64,000 nt of DNA from Bacteroidales bacterium (GCA_017962545.1 JAGCVD010000009.1:1-64000), one strand, 5' to 3'. Shown: positions 41,891-51,682, numbered from the stretch's first letter. Made by a program: numbers and translations. Notes: generated from the letters alone by a model not told the origin.

Positions 41891-43333
41891 ATGAAAAGAA
41901 TAATCACCATGTTGTTGCTGGCGTTGCCGGCACTGTCGGCAATGGCGCAGCCGGCAATGACGAAAGGTATGGAGGGCAAGCATCTCTCGGTCGACGACTT
42001 GACCGAGGCGCGCTATGTGGGCACGCAGGACAACCTGGATGCATGGATAATGGAGGGGCGTAAGCATGTCAAGCAGGTCGTGCTGACCGACCTCAATCTC
42101 GTCCCCGTGTCGGTGGCCCCCATCGAGGGCAGCGGCAACAAAGAGGTGCTGGCCGCCAGCATCGACGGTAACCGTACCGGCGTGTTGTTGGTTGAACGTA
42201 GCAGCCGCCGTACCACTGTTTTCCGTTGCGAGGTCGATGCCGACAGCCGCGCCATAGTGGAAAGTTTCGACACAGTAGTCGTCTTCGACTATGGCCGCAA
42301 AGACGACTGCATGGTGTGGGCCGCCACATCGCCTTCCGGCCTTTTCAACGCCCTCATCTGTGTCGCACAGATGAACGAATCTATGCAGTATAGTACCTAT
42401 TCCGTCTTGTTCGACAGCCGTATGCGTAAAGTCTGGGACAAGGAATACGCCCTGGGGTCGTTGCATGACGTGTGGGTGACTGATGCAGGCCGTGTGGTGA
42501 CCTTGGGCGAGGAGCGTGAGGGTGAGGAGACACATTTTATCTTCAACCTCCTCGATTCGGTGCGTGCTGTCACTTATGATGCAGCAGTGAAGTGCGATCC
42601 TCTGCAGGAGCTCCATCTGGCTAATGTCGTGGGCGGCCGTGCTATAGTCATAGGTACCTACCGTCCTGAAGGGGGCAAGAAAGCCGAGAAACTGACGGAA
42701 GGGGTCATCACGATGGCTTTTGACATAGACTCGGCAATGATTGCGGGCATCATGATGCGTCCTTTCCAGAATGAGGATATGAATATCTTCCTCAACATGA
42801 AGACCAAGAAGATACAGAAAGAACAGCAGTGCGACCATATTGTCACCTTGGGTTGCGTGGCGACGCCTTATGGTGCAGTGTTGGCTTTGGGTCGCAATCT
42901 AGAGATTGAGAAGAGCAGCAATAGCGGCAGTGTGACGCGAGAGGGTCATGGTATGGGCGTTAATCTGGTGGCGACAGACACGTCCGGACGGGTGCGCTGG
43001 GTGCGTAACTTGAGACGCAACGATATGTCGAAAGAGGGTGGCGTTCCCAGATTGGGTGTGGCTTCTGCTGATGGCAAAGTCTGCATTTCCAAGTCTGAGG
43101 GTGCCAAGTATCCGGAGATATATGATATCAGTGACGACGCCAAGCAGTTCGAGGTGGGCGGCAAGGGAAATATGGTTGTCTACACGGTCGATGCTGATGG
43201 CGTCACAGAGAAGCTGCTGTTGGAACGCAAGTCGAAGCAGACGATTTTTCGGTCTTTGACCCGTGCCGACGGCACATTGCTGATGTTCAGCAACAATTCT
43301 AAGAAAACGCGACTGACGGAGTTGAGGTTCTAA
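41891..43333 (+). CDS. Secreted protein of unknown function
   Basis: A 480-residue exported protein with signal ALPALSAMAQ. The mature part is nearly all beta strand, with recurring hydrophobic-polar strands about 50 residues apart, suggesting a propeller-like fold. I recognise no catalytic motif. There are several cysteines (for example CMVWAA, LICVAQM, CDPLQ, CDHIVTLGC). It is divergent from porX, sharing a 105-base AT-rich gap, and lies 8 bases before uvrA, so a common transcript with uvrA is possible. No close family could be named. Confidence 0.65.
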   Translation: MKRIITMLLLALPALSAMAQPAMTKGMEGKHLSVDDLTEARYVGTQDNLDAWIMEGRKHVKQVVLTDLNLVPVSVAPIEGSGNKEVLAASIDGNRTGVLLVERSSRRTTVFRCEVDADSRAIVESFDTVVVFDYGRKDDCMVWAATSPSGLFNALICVAQMNESMQYSTYSVLFDSRMRKVWDKEYALGSLHDVWVTDAGRVVTLGEEREGEETHFIFNLLDSVRAVTYDAAVKCDPLQELHLANVVGGRAIVIGTYRPEGGKKAEKLTEGVITMAFDIDSAMIAGIMMRPFQNEDMNIFLNMKTKKIQKEQQCDHIVTLGCVATPYGAVLALGRNLEIEKSSNSGSVTREGHGMGVNLVATDTSGRVRWVRNLRRNDMSKEGGVPRLGVASADGKVCISKSEGAKYPEIYDISDDAKQFEVGGKGNMVVYTVDADGVTEKLLLERKSKQTIFRSLTRADGTLLMFSNNSKKTRLTELRF

Positions 43334-43341
43334 GCGTTAAG

Positions 43342-46125
43342 GTGAAAGGTTTTATTGAAATCAAAGGGGCAAGGGCCAACAATTTAAAGAGTGTTGACCT
43401 GAAGTTGCCGCAAGGTAAACTTATTGTCGTTACAGGTCTCAGTGGTAGCGGCAAGTCGAGTTTGGTATTCGACACCCTCTTTGCAGAGGGTCAGCGACGC
43501 TATGTCGAAAGCATGAGCTCGTATGCGCGCCAGTTCCTGGGGCGCATGTCGAAGCCCGAGGTGGACTATATCCACGGGTTGGCACCAGCAGTGGCCATAA
43601 GCCAGCGGGTGAACACTGCCAATCCTCGGTCGACAGTGGGCACCCAGACCGAAGTGTATGAGTACTTGAAGTTATTGTATGCCAGAGTAGGACACACGTT
43701 TTCGCCCATTAGTGGTGTGGAAGTGAAACGTCACTCGGTGAGCGATGTGGTGGATTTTATTTTGGGAGTGAAAGGGAGTGAAAGGAATGGTGTGAAGGTG
43801 ATGATTTTGGCGCCGTTGGAGGACAGCAAGGAACGACCTCTGCGGCAGCAGCTGGAAATGTTGCGGCAGGAGGGCTACCAGCGTGTTATGCTGAAAGGTA
43901 CGGTAGCCCGTATTGACGACCTTGAGGGTGTGAATCTCGACGGGGAGGTGTTTTTGGTCGTCGACCGTGTGACGGTGGACCCTGCTGACGACGGGTTGGC
44001 GGCCCGTGTGGCTGAGAGCGTGCAGGCTGCTTTCTTCGAGGGGCGCGGCGACTGCAGGATTGCTGTTGTCGGAGGCAGCACCGCCGATTTCAGCAATCGT
44101 TTCGAGGCCGACGGCATCACGTTCGAGAAGCCTAACCCCAATTTTTTCTCTTTCAACAACCCTTATGGTGCCTGTCCCACATGCCAGGGATACGGCAGCG
44201 TGATAGGCATCGACGAGAATCTGGTTGTGCCCAACAAGAGCCGAAGCATATATGAGAATGCGGTAGTGTGCTGGAACGGCGACAAGATGCAGGATGTGAA
44301 GCGAGAGTTTATTAGGCATGCCGCCGTCATCGATTTTCCCATCCACAAGCCTTATTTCGAGTTGTCTCGGCAGGAGAAGGATGTCCTCTGGCATGGTGAC
44401 GGAGTGTGGGAGGGCATTGAAGGTTTCTTCCGTTGGGTGGAGAGCCAAAGCTACAAGATACAGTACCGTGTGATGCTCAGCCGTTATCGAGGCCGTACGG
44501 TGTGTCCCGATTGTCACGGACACCGTCTGCGCAAAGACGCCGACTATGTGAAAGTGGCCGGCAATAGTATCAGCGAAGTCGTCGACATGCCTGTCGACCA
44601 GGCGCTGCAGTGGGTCTTCTCGCTCGACGAGTGTCTCTCTGCCACCGAACTGAAGGCAACCGACCGGCTGCGTACTGAACTGCGCCACAGGCTGGGATAC
44701 CTTGTCGATGTGGGGCTGTCGTACCTCACGTTGAGCCGTATGAGCAACACCCTCAGTGGTGGTGAGAGTCAGCGCATCACTTTGGCGACCTCATTGGGCA
44801 GTTCGTTGGTGGGGTCAATGTATATTCTCGACGAGCCTTCCGTTGGCTTGCACAGCCGCGATACGGAGCGTCTCGTTGGTGTGCTCAAACAGTTGCGCGA
44901 TTTAGGGAATACGGTCGTCGTGGTGGAGCACGACGAGGATATCATCCGGTCGGCCGACTGGCTGGTGGACATAGGTCCCGGCGCAGGACGTCTGGGTGGA
45001 GAGGTAATCTACAGTGGTCCCATCAATACTCCAGTTTTGAAGTCCCACACTGCGAACTCCCTAACCCTCGACTACCTCGCAGGACGTCGCTCGATTGCAG
45101 TGCCCCAGGAACGCCGCCGGTGGCGCGACCGTATCAGTATTCGTGGCGCCTACGCCAACAATCTGAAGCATATCGATGTGGATATCCCGCTGGGGGTGCT
45201 CACCGTGGTGACGGGTGTCAGCGGCAGCGGCAAGAGCACGCTGATACGGCGCGTGCTGTACGATGTGCTGCAACGCCGCATGGAGGGCAATGACGATTAT
45301 GTCGGCTCTTGCGTCAGCCTCGAAGGCGATGTACGTCGCCTGGCATCGGTCGAGATGGTGGACCAAAACCCCATTGGCCGCTCCTCTCGATCCAACCCCG
45401 CCACCTATATGAAGGTGTTCGACGAGGTGCGTGCCCTCTATGCACAGCAACCTCTGGCCAAAGCACGTGGCTATAAGAGCGGTTTCTTCTCGTTCAATGT
45501 CGAGGGTGGCCGTTGCGACAACTGTGAGGGTGAGGGTTATGTGACCGTGAGCATGCAGTTTATGAGCGACGTGCATCTGCTTTGCGACGAATGTCACGGT
45601 TCCCGCTATAAGGACGAAGCCCTTGAGGTGCTCTACAAGGGTGTCAATATCAGCCAAGTGCTCGACATGACCGTCGACCAGGCCTGTGAGTTCTTCGATG
45701 AAGCGTCTACGCGAAGCATCTACACACGCCTCAAGCCGCTGCAGGATGTCGGTCTGGGCTATCTCAAGCTGGGACAGTCCAGTTCGTCGCTCAGTGGCGG
45801 TGAGGCACAGCGTATCAAGCTTGCCTCCTATCTGGTGCATGGTGAGGCTGCGGAACGTCCTATACTCTTCATCTTCGACGAGCCCTCGACGGGTCTTCAT
45901 TTCCACGATATACAGAAACTCCTGACAGCGTTCGACAGGCTGATAGAACGGGGCCACTCGATTATTGTCATCGAGCACCACCACGATATCATCAAGACGG
46001 CCGACTGGGTGATAGACCTCGGGCCAGAAGGCGGCGAGGGTGGGGGACGGGTGGTCTTCGCCGGAACGCCGGAGGAACTCGTCAAATGCAAAGAGTCTTA
46101 TACGGCAAAGTATCTTAAACTATGA
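43342..46125 (+). CDS. uvrA: Excinuclease ABC subunit A
   Basis: Damage-recognition ATPase of nucleotide excision repair, 927 residues. Two ABC ATPase halves: Walker A GLSGSGKSSLVF and signature LSGGESQRI in the first, GVSGSGKSTLIRR and LSGGEAQRI in the second; zinc modules CPTCQGYG, CPDCHGH and the CDNCEGEG...CDECHGSRY pair are intact. It starts with GTG (43342). A purine-rich repeat (43767-43800) encodes GVKGSERNGVK in the signature-domain insertion region, apparently inserted. The stop overlaps the next gene in ATGA. Some Bacteroidota carry two uvrA copies, so this could be a paralogue. Confidence 0.95.
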   Translation: MKGFIEIKGARANNLKSVDLKLPQGKLIVVTGLSGSGKSSLVFDTLFAEGQRRYVESMSSYARQFLGRMSKPEVDYIHGLAPAVAISQRVNTANPRSTVGTQTEVYEYLKLLYARVGHTFSPISGVEVKRHSVSDVVDFILGVKGSERNGVKVMILAPLEDSKERPLRQQLEMLRQEGYQRVMLKGTVARIDDLEGVNLDGEVFLVVDRVTVDPADDGLAARVAESVQAAFFEGRGDCRIAVVGGSTADFSNRFEADGITFEKPNPNFFSFNNPYGACPTCQGYGSVIGIDENLVVPNKSRSIYENAVVCWNGDKMQDVKREFIRHAAVIDFPIHKPYFELSRQEKDVLWHGDGVWEGIEGFFRWVESQSYKIQYRVMLSRYRGRTVCPDCHGHRLRKDADYVKVAGNSISEVVDMPVDQALQWVFSLDECLSATELKATDRLRTELRHRLGYLVDVGLSYLTLSRMSNTLSGGESQRITLATSLGSSLVGSMYILDEPSVGLHSRDTERLVGVLKQLRDLGNTVVVVEHDEDIIRSADWLVDIGPGAGRLGGEVIYSGPINTPVLKSHTANSLTLDYLAGRRSIAVPQERRRWRDRISIRGAYANNLKHIDVDIPLGVLTVVTGVSGSGKSTLIRRVLYDVLQRRMEGNDDYVGSCVSLEGDVRRLASVEMVDQNPIGRSSRSNPATYMKVFDEVRALYAQQPLAKARGYKSGFFSFNVEGGRCDNCEGEGYVTVSMQFMSDVHLLCDECHGSRYKDEALEVLYKGVNISQVLDMTVDQACEFFDEASTRSIYTRLKPLQDVGLGYLKLGQSSSSLSGGEAQRIKLASYLVHGEAAERPILFIFDEPSTGLHFHDIQKLLTAFDRLIERGHSIIVIEHHHDIIKTADWVIDLGPEGGEGGGRVVFAGTPEELVKCKESYTAKYLKL
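43767..43800 (+). repeat. In-frame purine-rich repeat inside uvrA
   Basis: GGGAGTGAAAGGGAGTGAAAGG is an 11-base near-direct duplication (unit GGGAGTGAAAG). It encodes GVKGSERN in a variable loop of UvrA and matches the style of the repeat in mtaB. Confidence 0.6.
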
Positions 46126-46607
46126 AACATGTCAAAAACATACAGCGCACCTCCCGCATCGGTCTCTGGGGCTCGGTGACGGCGGTGCTGCTCACCGTGG
46201 TGTTCATCTATGCCAGTCCTTGGCGTTTCTATCCTTCGGCCTATACGTCGGGATGGATGCTTTCTGCTGGCGCAGTGCTGGCGGTACTGGCCGTCAGCAT
46301 GACGTTGCTGTCGGTGCGCCGTAGGATACCACAGCTGCGACAATCGGAAGACGAAGAGACCAAGTTGGCCGGCTACGAGGCCCATGTGCGTTCGCTCTAC
46401 ACGACGATGCTGGCGGTGGTTGTTGTGCTATGTGCCTTCACGATTCTTTCGGCACGCAATGTGCTGCTCATGCTGGCCATCGTCAGTGTGCTGGTGCTTT
46501 TCCTGAACTACCCCAATATCTACAGGATAAAGGTCGACCTGGGCCTTACTGACGAGGAGATGAAGAATCTCTTCGGGGACAAATACATCGGTGGCGATGC
46601 GCAGTGA
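46122..46607 (+). CDS. Membrane protein of unknown function
   Basis: A 161-residue protein with four predicted helices in two pairs (about 15-65 and about 92-128), separated by a charged cytoplasmic loop, and a short acidic tail GLTDEEMKNLFGDKYI. No family motif is recognised. It is sandwiched between uvrA (4-base overlap) and mnmE (start 11 bases before its stop), so the three are probably translated from one message. Confidence 0.7.
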   Translation: MKHVKNIQRTSRIGLWGSVTAVLLTVVFIYASPWRFYPSAYTSGWMLSAGAVLAVLAVSMTLLSVRRRIPQLRQSEDEETKLAGYEAHVRSLYTTMLAVVVVLCAFTILSARNVLLMLAIVSVLVLFLNYPNIYRIKVDLGLTDEEMKNLFGDKYIGGDAQ

Positions 46608-47931
46608 GACCATAGTGGCGGTGACCACCCCCGCAGGGGTGGGCGGCATTGCGGTGGTCCGTCTCAGCGGCACGGAGGCTTTGTCGATAGCCTTGCGTCA
46701 CCTCTCGGTGAAAGAGTTGTCGCCCCGCAAGGCTACCTATTGTCATTTCGGTGCGCTTGATGATGTGATAGCCGTGTACTACCCCACGGGCTACACCGGC
46801 GAGCCCACGGTGGAGATTTCTTGCCACGGGTCGCTGTATGTGCAGCAGGCCGTGGTGGAGACGCTGGTGGACGCTGGAGCGCGAATGGCGGAAGCTGGTG
46901 AGTTCACCATGCGGGCTTTTGTGAATGGACGTATGGACCTGTCGCAGGCCGAGGCGGTGGCGGACCTTGTCGACGCGGTGACGCCGGCACAGCATCGGCT
47001 GGCGGTGAGCCAGCTGCGGGGCGGCTACGCCAAAGTTCTCAAGGAACTGCGGCAGCAACTGCTCGACCTTACCAGTCTTCTGGAATTGGAATTCGACTTC
47101 AGTCAGGAGGATGTGGAGTTCGCCGACCGTAGCCAGTTGAGTCGGATTGTCGACGATATCGGTTCCAAAATCAGTGCCTTACGCAGTACATTCCATCTTG
47201 GCAACGCCCTCAAGCGGGGTATTCCCACAGCCATCATTGGCCGTCCCAATGCAGGCAAATCGTCGTTGCTCAATGCGTTGCTTGCCGATAACCGCGCCAT
47301 AGTCAGCCCTATCGCAGGGACCACACGCGACACTATTGAGGAAACGTTCAACATTGACGGCGTCACGTTCCGTCTTATCGACACGGCGGGCCTGCACCAT
47401 ACCGACGACCTGTTGGAGAATATGGGCATCGATCGGGCCATCGCAGCCGCCGTTGAGGCGGATATCATTCTTTATGTCCATGATGCCACACGTCCATGGA
47501 CAGAGGCTGTGGAGGATTTACAGGCATTGCAGGATGCAGGTGTGAAACTCGGTGACAAGCATCTATGGGTGGTGTTGAACAAGTTCGACTTGCCTGAAGC
47601 TATCGAAGCCTCACGGAAGCTCGGCATAGCTGTCTCGTCACTCAAAGGTACAGGGCTGGACGCTCTGCGGGAGCTGATGCTCAAGGCTGTCACTGCTGAT
47701 GTTGACTCCGCCAGTCAGACGCTGCTCACCAATGCACGCCATTATGACGCGCTCGGCCGTACCAACGATGCACTGCTTCAGGTAGCACAAGGGCTGAAGG
47801 AAGGCATCCCGTCCGACCTGTTGGCTGTTGACCTGCGTGACGCGCTCTATCACCTTGGCACCATCACCGGCGAGGTGGCCAACAACGAGGTGCTGGGCAA
47901 TATCTTTTCCCGCTTCTGCGTGGGGAAATAG
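46597..47931 (+). CDS. mnmE: tRNA uridine-34 modification GTPase MnmE
   Basis: GTPase that, with MnmG, installs the carboxymethylaminomethyl group at tRNA wobble U34. The N-terminal formyl-THF-binding domain has the typical ETIVAVTTPAGVGGIAVVRLSG start; the G domain has GRPNAGKSSLLNALL, the GTTRD switch, DTAG and NKFD; the C-terminus ends FCVGK with the conserved cysteine. About 444 residues, normal. ATG 46597 is chosen over GTG 46591; both overlap the previous gene. No mnmG in the window. Confidence 0.95.
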   Translation: MRSETIVAVTTPAGVGGIAVVRLSGTEALSIALRHLSVKELSPRKATYCHFGALDDVIAVYYPTGYTGEPTVEISCHGSLYVQQAVVETLVDAGARMAEAGEFTMRAFVNGRMDLSQAEAVADLVDAVTPAQHRLAVSQLRGGYAKVLKELRQQLLDLTSLLELEFDFSQEDVEFADRSQLSRIVDDIGSKISALRSTFHLGNALKRGIPTAIIGRPNAGKSSLLNALLADNRAIVSPIAGTTRDTIEETFNIDGVTFRLIDTAGLHHTDDLLENMGIDRAIAAAVEADIILYVHDATRPWTEAVEDLQALQDAGVKLGDKHLWVVLNKFDLPEAIEASRKLGIAVSSLKGTGLDALRELMLKAVTADVDSASQTLLTNARHYDALGRTNDALLQVAQGLKEGIPSDLLAVDLRDALYHLGTITGEVANNEVLGNIFSRFCVGK

Positions 47932-47954
47932 TTAAATGATGTTAACTGATGAGC

Positions 47955-48021
47955 CGAAACGAGAGGGTTGTGCGTCTATAAGACAATATACAATAAAATA
48001 TGCGCCCCTCGCGTTATAAAC
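47955..48021 (+). other. Structured leader candidate
   Basis: In the 109-base gap after mnmE, CGAGAGGG and CCCCTCGCG can pair, with GTCT(ATA)AGAC forming a perfect inner hairpin. It might be a structured 5' leader of the gene at 48041 or a weak mnmE terminator. No known riboswitch consensus is recognised. Confidence 0.3.
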
Positions 48022-48040
48022 CAAATCGATATAATATTAA

Positions 48041-49420
48041 ATGAAACGACTGTTCCTCATCGCACTCACAATGCTGCTACCGCTGATGGTGGTGGCCAAA
48101 GGCGGCTACAAGTTCACTCTGCAGATTGACGGCTGTAAGGATAGTATGGTGCTGGTGTGCTACTACCATGCCCAGACCCTGCGCGTCCTTGATACGGCCT
48201 TCAACGATGGTCACGGAAAGTTTGTCTTCCAGGGCGACCGTGAACTCAAGCCCGGTCTTTACTATTTCTCCAACGAAAAAGGGAAAACGGTCGACTTCGT
48301 CGTCTATCACGAGAAGCCCCACTTCAAGTTCCGTACCGACGACCGCAACTGGGAGCGCAATATCAGCGTCAGTGGTTCGCGCCAGAATACTCTCTTCTTC
48401 AATTTTAACCGCTCAACGGAGCATGTGTACGACGCTGTCCGCGCCGCCCGTGACGAGATGGATTCTGCAGCTTTTCTTGAGTTCCGCCGTCAGCAGTTCC
48501 TTCGTATCGACACCATCCGCATGGAGTTTATCGCCAAACATCCCGATGCTATGCTCTCCAAGATGATGCTGGCTACCAAGGACCCCGCAGCTCCGCCCGA
48601 CAGTCTTAAGGGCAATGACCGTTACTTCTACATCATGCACCATTATTTCGACAATATGCCTCTCGACGATGATTTCTTAGTGCGCACACCCCGTAGCGTT
48701 TTCTACGAGCGTGTGAACGAATACGTCGAAAAGAGGATGCATGGTCTTCCACCCGAACTCGTCATCCCGCTGATTGACAGTCTTATTGACCGTTCAGAGC
48801 CGGCCCCCGAGGTGTTCAACTGGCTTCTGCTCACGCTCACGGAGCGTTATCTGCAAAGCAATATCATGGTCTATGATGAGATTTATGTGCACCTAGTCCA
48901 GCGATATTTCGCCACCGGCAAGGCCTCTTTCCTCTCGCCCTCGACTATCGACGAGCAGGTGGAACGTGCCAATAAGTGGGACCGTCTGCTGGTGGGGCGT
49001 GAGGCGCCGGAGTTGATACTCTTTGATACCACACGCCGCGTGTGGTCGCTCCATCACATGCCCGGTCGTTACACGCTGCTGCTCTTCTGGAGTCCAACCT
49101 GTGGCCACTGCCGCGATATCATCCCGGCCGTCTATAAGGTCTTCGACCGTTTGGCCGACTCGCTCGACATGACGGCATTCGCCATTCTCTCCGAACCAGA
49201 AGAGTTGACCATTGTCAAGTGGAAGAAGTTCCTCGCCGAACACAATATGACCAACCCCCGCTGGGTGAACCTCAACGGCGGGGAGGCGAATATCGACTGG
49301 CGTGAGGTCTACGACGTCACCACGACGCCGCAGATTTACCTCATCAACAACGAGACGCACAAGTTTCTGGCCAAGAAACTCAGCGCCGATCTGCTGGAGC
49401 AAATTTGTAAACAATTATAA
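48041..49420 (+). CDS. TlpA-like thioredoxin with N-terminal DUF4369/DUF5106-type region
   Basis: An exported 459-residue redox protein with signal LPLMVVAKG. An N-terminal beta-rich region (about 20-120, DUF4369-like) and a helical middle region (about 125-320, DUF5106-like) lead to a thioredoxin domain with active site CGHC (Cys354-Cys357) in WSPTCGHCRDIIP and cis-Pro in TTPQIYL. It probably reduces or shuffles periplasmic disulfides. It lies 3 bases before a peptidase gene. Its domains are known from Bacteroidota; its partner is not identified. Confidence 0.85.
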   Translation: MKRLFLIALTMLLPLMVVAKGGYKFTLQIDGCKDSMVLVCYYHAQTLRVLDTAFNDGHGKFVFQGDRELKPGLYYFSNEKGKTVDFVVYHEKPHFKFRTDDRNWERNISVSGSRQNTLFFNFNRSTEHVYDAVRAARDEMDSAAFLEFRRQQFLRIDTIRMEFIAKHPDAMLSKMMLATKDPAAPPDSLKGNDRYFYIMHHYFDNMPLDDDFLVRTPRSVFYERVNEYVEKRMHGLPPELVIPLIDSLIDRSEPAPEVFNWLLLTLTERYLQSNIMVYDEIYVHLVQRYFATGKASFLSPSTIDEQVERANKWDRLLVGREAPELILFDTTRRVWSLHHMPGRYTLLLFWSPTCGHCRDIIPAVYKVFDRLADSLDMTAFAILSEPEELTIVKWKKFLAEHNMTNPRWVNLNGGEANIDWREVYDVTTTPQIYLINNETHKFLAKKLSADLLEQICKQL

Positions 49421-49423
49421 ATC

Positions 49424-51445
49424 ATGAAACGTACCGTTATCGTGGCCGCCGCTGTAATGCTGCTGCTGGCAGGCTGCAAAGACAAAAAGAACATGGAAAA
49501 TCCTTTCTTCAGCAAGTGGAATACGCCTTACGAGATTCCCGACTTCTCGCGTATCAAGACCGAGCATTACATGCCCGCTTTCAAGGAGGGTATGGAGCGA
49601 CAGAAGGCCGAAATCGACGCCCTCGTGAACAACCCCGAGGCTCCGACCTTCGAGAACACTATCCTGGCCTACGAGTATAGCGGCCAACTGCTCAACGAGG
49701 TCAGCGCTGTCTTCTTCAACCTCTCGGAGTGCGAGAACAACGACGCGATGGAGGCTATCGCCGAGGAGGTGACGCCCCTGCTCTCCAAGCATGGCGACGA
49801 CATAGCGCTCAACGCAGCCCTCTTCGATCGCATCAAGTCTGTCTATGAGCAGCGCGAGAGCCTCGGTCTCAACGCCGAGCAGATGCGCCTGGTGGAGAAG
49901 CACTACAAGGACTTTGTGCGCGCCGGCGCCAATGTGCCCGAGAATCAGCAGGCACGCTTCCGCGAGCTCAACGAGCAGATTGCCTCGCTGACCCTCCGCT
50001 TCGCGCAGAATGTGCTGAAAGCCACCAATGCTTACTCTAAGGATTTGCCTGATGGGGGTAAAGTGACGCTTGATATGCCCACCTGGGAGCCTTTCATGCA
50101 GACCTGTACCGACCGCGCCCTGCGTGAGGAACTGTGGCATGCCTTTACAGATAGGTGCAAGGAAGGTGAGTTCGACAATACCAAGATTATCGACACCCTG
50201 GTCAACCTCCGTCTCGAGCGCGCCAATATCCTCGGCTTCCCCACCCATGCCGACTGGGTGCTCGACGACTGTCTGGCCAAGACACCGGCTAATGTCTACA
50301 AGTGCCTCCTCGACATCTGGGGACCTGCCCTCAAGGTGGCCAAGCAGGAGCGCGACATCTATTCGAAGATGCTGGAGAAGGACGAGCCTGGAGCCAAGTT
50401 GCAGCCGTGGGACTGGCGTTACTATGCCGAGAAATACCGCATGGAGAAATACGCCCTCGACGATGCCGAGATGCGTCCCTACTTCAGCCTCGATAGTGTC
50501 CGTGCTGGTGCCTTCATGGTGGCCAACCGCCTCTACGGCCTGACCTTCACCGAGCGCACCGACTTGCCCACCTACGACAAGGAGGCCCGCTGCTTCGAGG
50601 TCAAGGACGGCGACCAGACCATCGGCATCCTCTACATGGACTTCCATCCTCGTGCCAGCAAGCGCAGCGGCGCCTGGATGACCGAATTCCGCGGCCAGAA
50701 ACGCGACCTCGAGGGTAACAATATCATCCCCATCATCCAAGTGGTCTGCAACTTCACCAAGCCCACCGCCGACAAACCGTCGCTGCTGAACTTCGACGAG
50801 AGCGAGACGCTCTTCCATGAGTTCGGCCACGCCCTCCACGGGCTCCTCAGCAAGTGCACCTATCCGTCGCTGGCCGGCACCAACGTGCCGCGCGACTTCG
50901 TCGAGCTGCCCTCGCAGGTGATGGAGAACTGGTGCCGTCATCCGCAGGTGATGAAGATGTATGCCCACCATTACCAGACTGGCGAGGCCATCCCCGACGC
51001 CCTTATCAAGAAGATTGAAGCGGCTGCCACCTACGGTCAGGGCTTTGTCACCACAGAGCTCCTCGCCGCCTCGCTGCTCGATATGGACTACTACAGCATC
51101 ACCGAGAAACAAGCCATCAATCCCCTCGTTTTCGAAGAGCAGGCGATGAACAAGATAGGCATTATCCCCGAAATCATCAGTCGCTATCGCAGCCCCTACT
51201 TCCAGCACATCTTCACCACTGGCTATGATGCCGGTTACTATAGCTACACCTGGACGGCCATCCTCGATGCTGACGCCTTCGAGGCCTTCGCCGAGAGCGG
51301 CGACCTCTTCAACCCCGAACTTGCTGCCAAGTTCCGCCACCTCCTCGAGAGTGGCAACACCGTCGAGCCCATGGACCTCTACCGCGCTTTCCGTGGCAAA
51401 GACCCCAGCCCCAAAGCCCTGCTGAAACGTAAGGGTATGTTGTAA
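49424..51445 (+). CDS. dcp: M3 peptidyl-dipeptidase (Dcp-like) lipoprotein
   Basis: Zinc metallopeptidase of family M3 releasing dipeptides from peptide C-termini, 673 residues. The signal VMLLLAGC indicates a lipoprotein, so it works outside the cytoplasm, unlike E. coli Dcp. The zinc motif is HEFGH (His465-His469) in ETLFHEFGHALHG, with the third ligand Glu downstream, and a substrate-contact block GYDAGYYSYTW near the C-terminus. It starts 3 bases after the TlpA-like gene. Together with pepD and the M20 hydrolase it suggests active peptide use. Confidence 0.93.
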   Translation: MKRTVIVAAAVMLLLAGCKDKKNMENPFFSKWNTPYEIPDFSRIKTEHYMPAFKEGMERQKAEIDALVNNPEAPTFENTILAYEYSGQLLNEVSAVFFNLSECENNDAMEAIAEEVTPLLSKHGDDIALNAALFDRIKSVYEQRESLGLNAEQMRLVEKHYKDFVRAGANVPENQQARFRELNEQIASLTLRFAQNVLKATNAYSKDLPDGGKVTLDMPTWEPFMQTCTDRALREELWHAFTDRCKEGEFDNTKIIDTLVNLRLERANILGFPTHADWVLDDCLAKTPANVYKCLLDIWGPALKVAKQERDIYSKMLEKDEPGAKLQPWDWRYYAEKYRMEKYALDDAEMRPYFSLDSVRAGAFMVANRLYGLTFTERTDLPTYDKEARCFEVKDGDQTIGILYMDFHPRASKRSGAWMTEFRGQKRDLEGNNIIPIIQVVCNFTKPTADKPSLLNFDESETLFHEFGHALHGLLSKCTYPSLAGTNVPRDFVELPSQVMENWCRHPQVMKMYAHHYQTGEAIPDALIKKIEAAATYGQGFVTTELLAASLLDMDYYSITEKQAINPLVFEEQAMNKIGIIPEIISRYRSPYFQHIFTTGYDAGYYSYTWTAILDADAFEAFAESGDLFNPELAAKFRHLLESGNTVEPMDLYRAFRGKDPSPKALLKRKGML

Positions 51446-51448
51446 AGG

Positions 51449-51476
51449 AATTAAGAATTTAGAATTTAGAATTATG
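51449..51476 (+). repeat. Heptamer array ending in a start codon
   Basis: AATTAAG, AATTTAG, AATTTAG, AATTATG, four 7-base units in tandem. The last three bases of the fourth unit are the ATG of the PspC-domain gene, as seen also at 6060-6087. Confidence 0.85.
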
Positions 51477-51677
51477 GAATCCTATCGTCGTTTAACCCGC
51501 AGCACCACCGACCGCCGCATTGCCGGCGTCTGTGGAGGCGTCGCCAAGTATTTGAATATTGACCCCACCGTGGTGCGTATTCTCTTCCTCCTTGCCCTCA
51601 TCTGTGGCAGCCTAGGCTTCTGGGCCTATCTCATCATCTGGATTGCAGCCCCCGAGGACAACTTAATTGAAAAGTAA
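51474..51677 (+). CDS. PspC domain membrane protein
   Basis: A 67-residue PspC-domain protein: a basic N-terminus with RRIAGVCGGVAKYLNIDPT, then two close hydrophobic segments (VVRILFLLALICGSLGFWAY...IIWIAAP). In enterobacteria PspC senses membrane stress; short stand-alone PspC proteins are common in Bacteroidota with no assigned role. Its ATG is part of a heptamer repeat array. The next gene begins 5 bases after it. Confidence 0.9.
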   Translation: MESYRRLTRSTTDRRIAGVCGGVAKYLNIDPTVVRILFLLALICGSLGFWAYLIIWIAAPEDNLIEK

Positions 51678-51682
51678 GCGTC

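Noticed and set aside
47951-47966. Hammerhead-ribozyme-like core CTGATGAG then GAAAC after mnmE
   Set aside because: There is no stem II between the two core parts and no suitable stem III or cleavage site placement.
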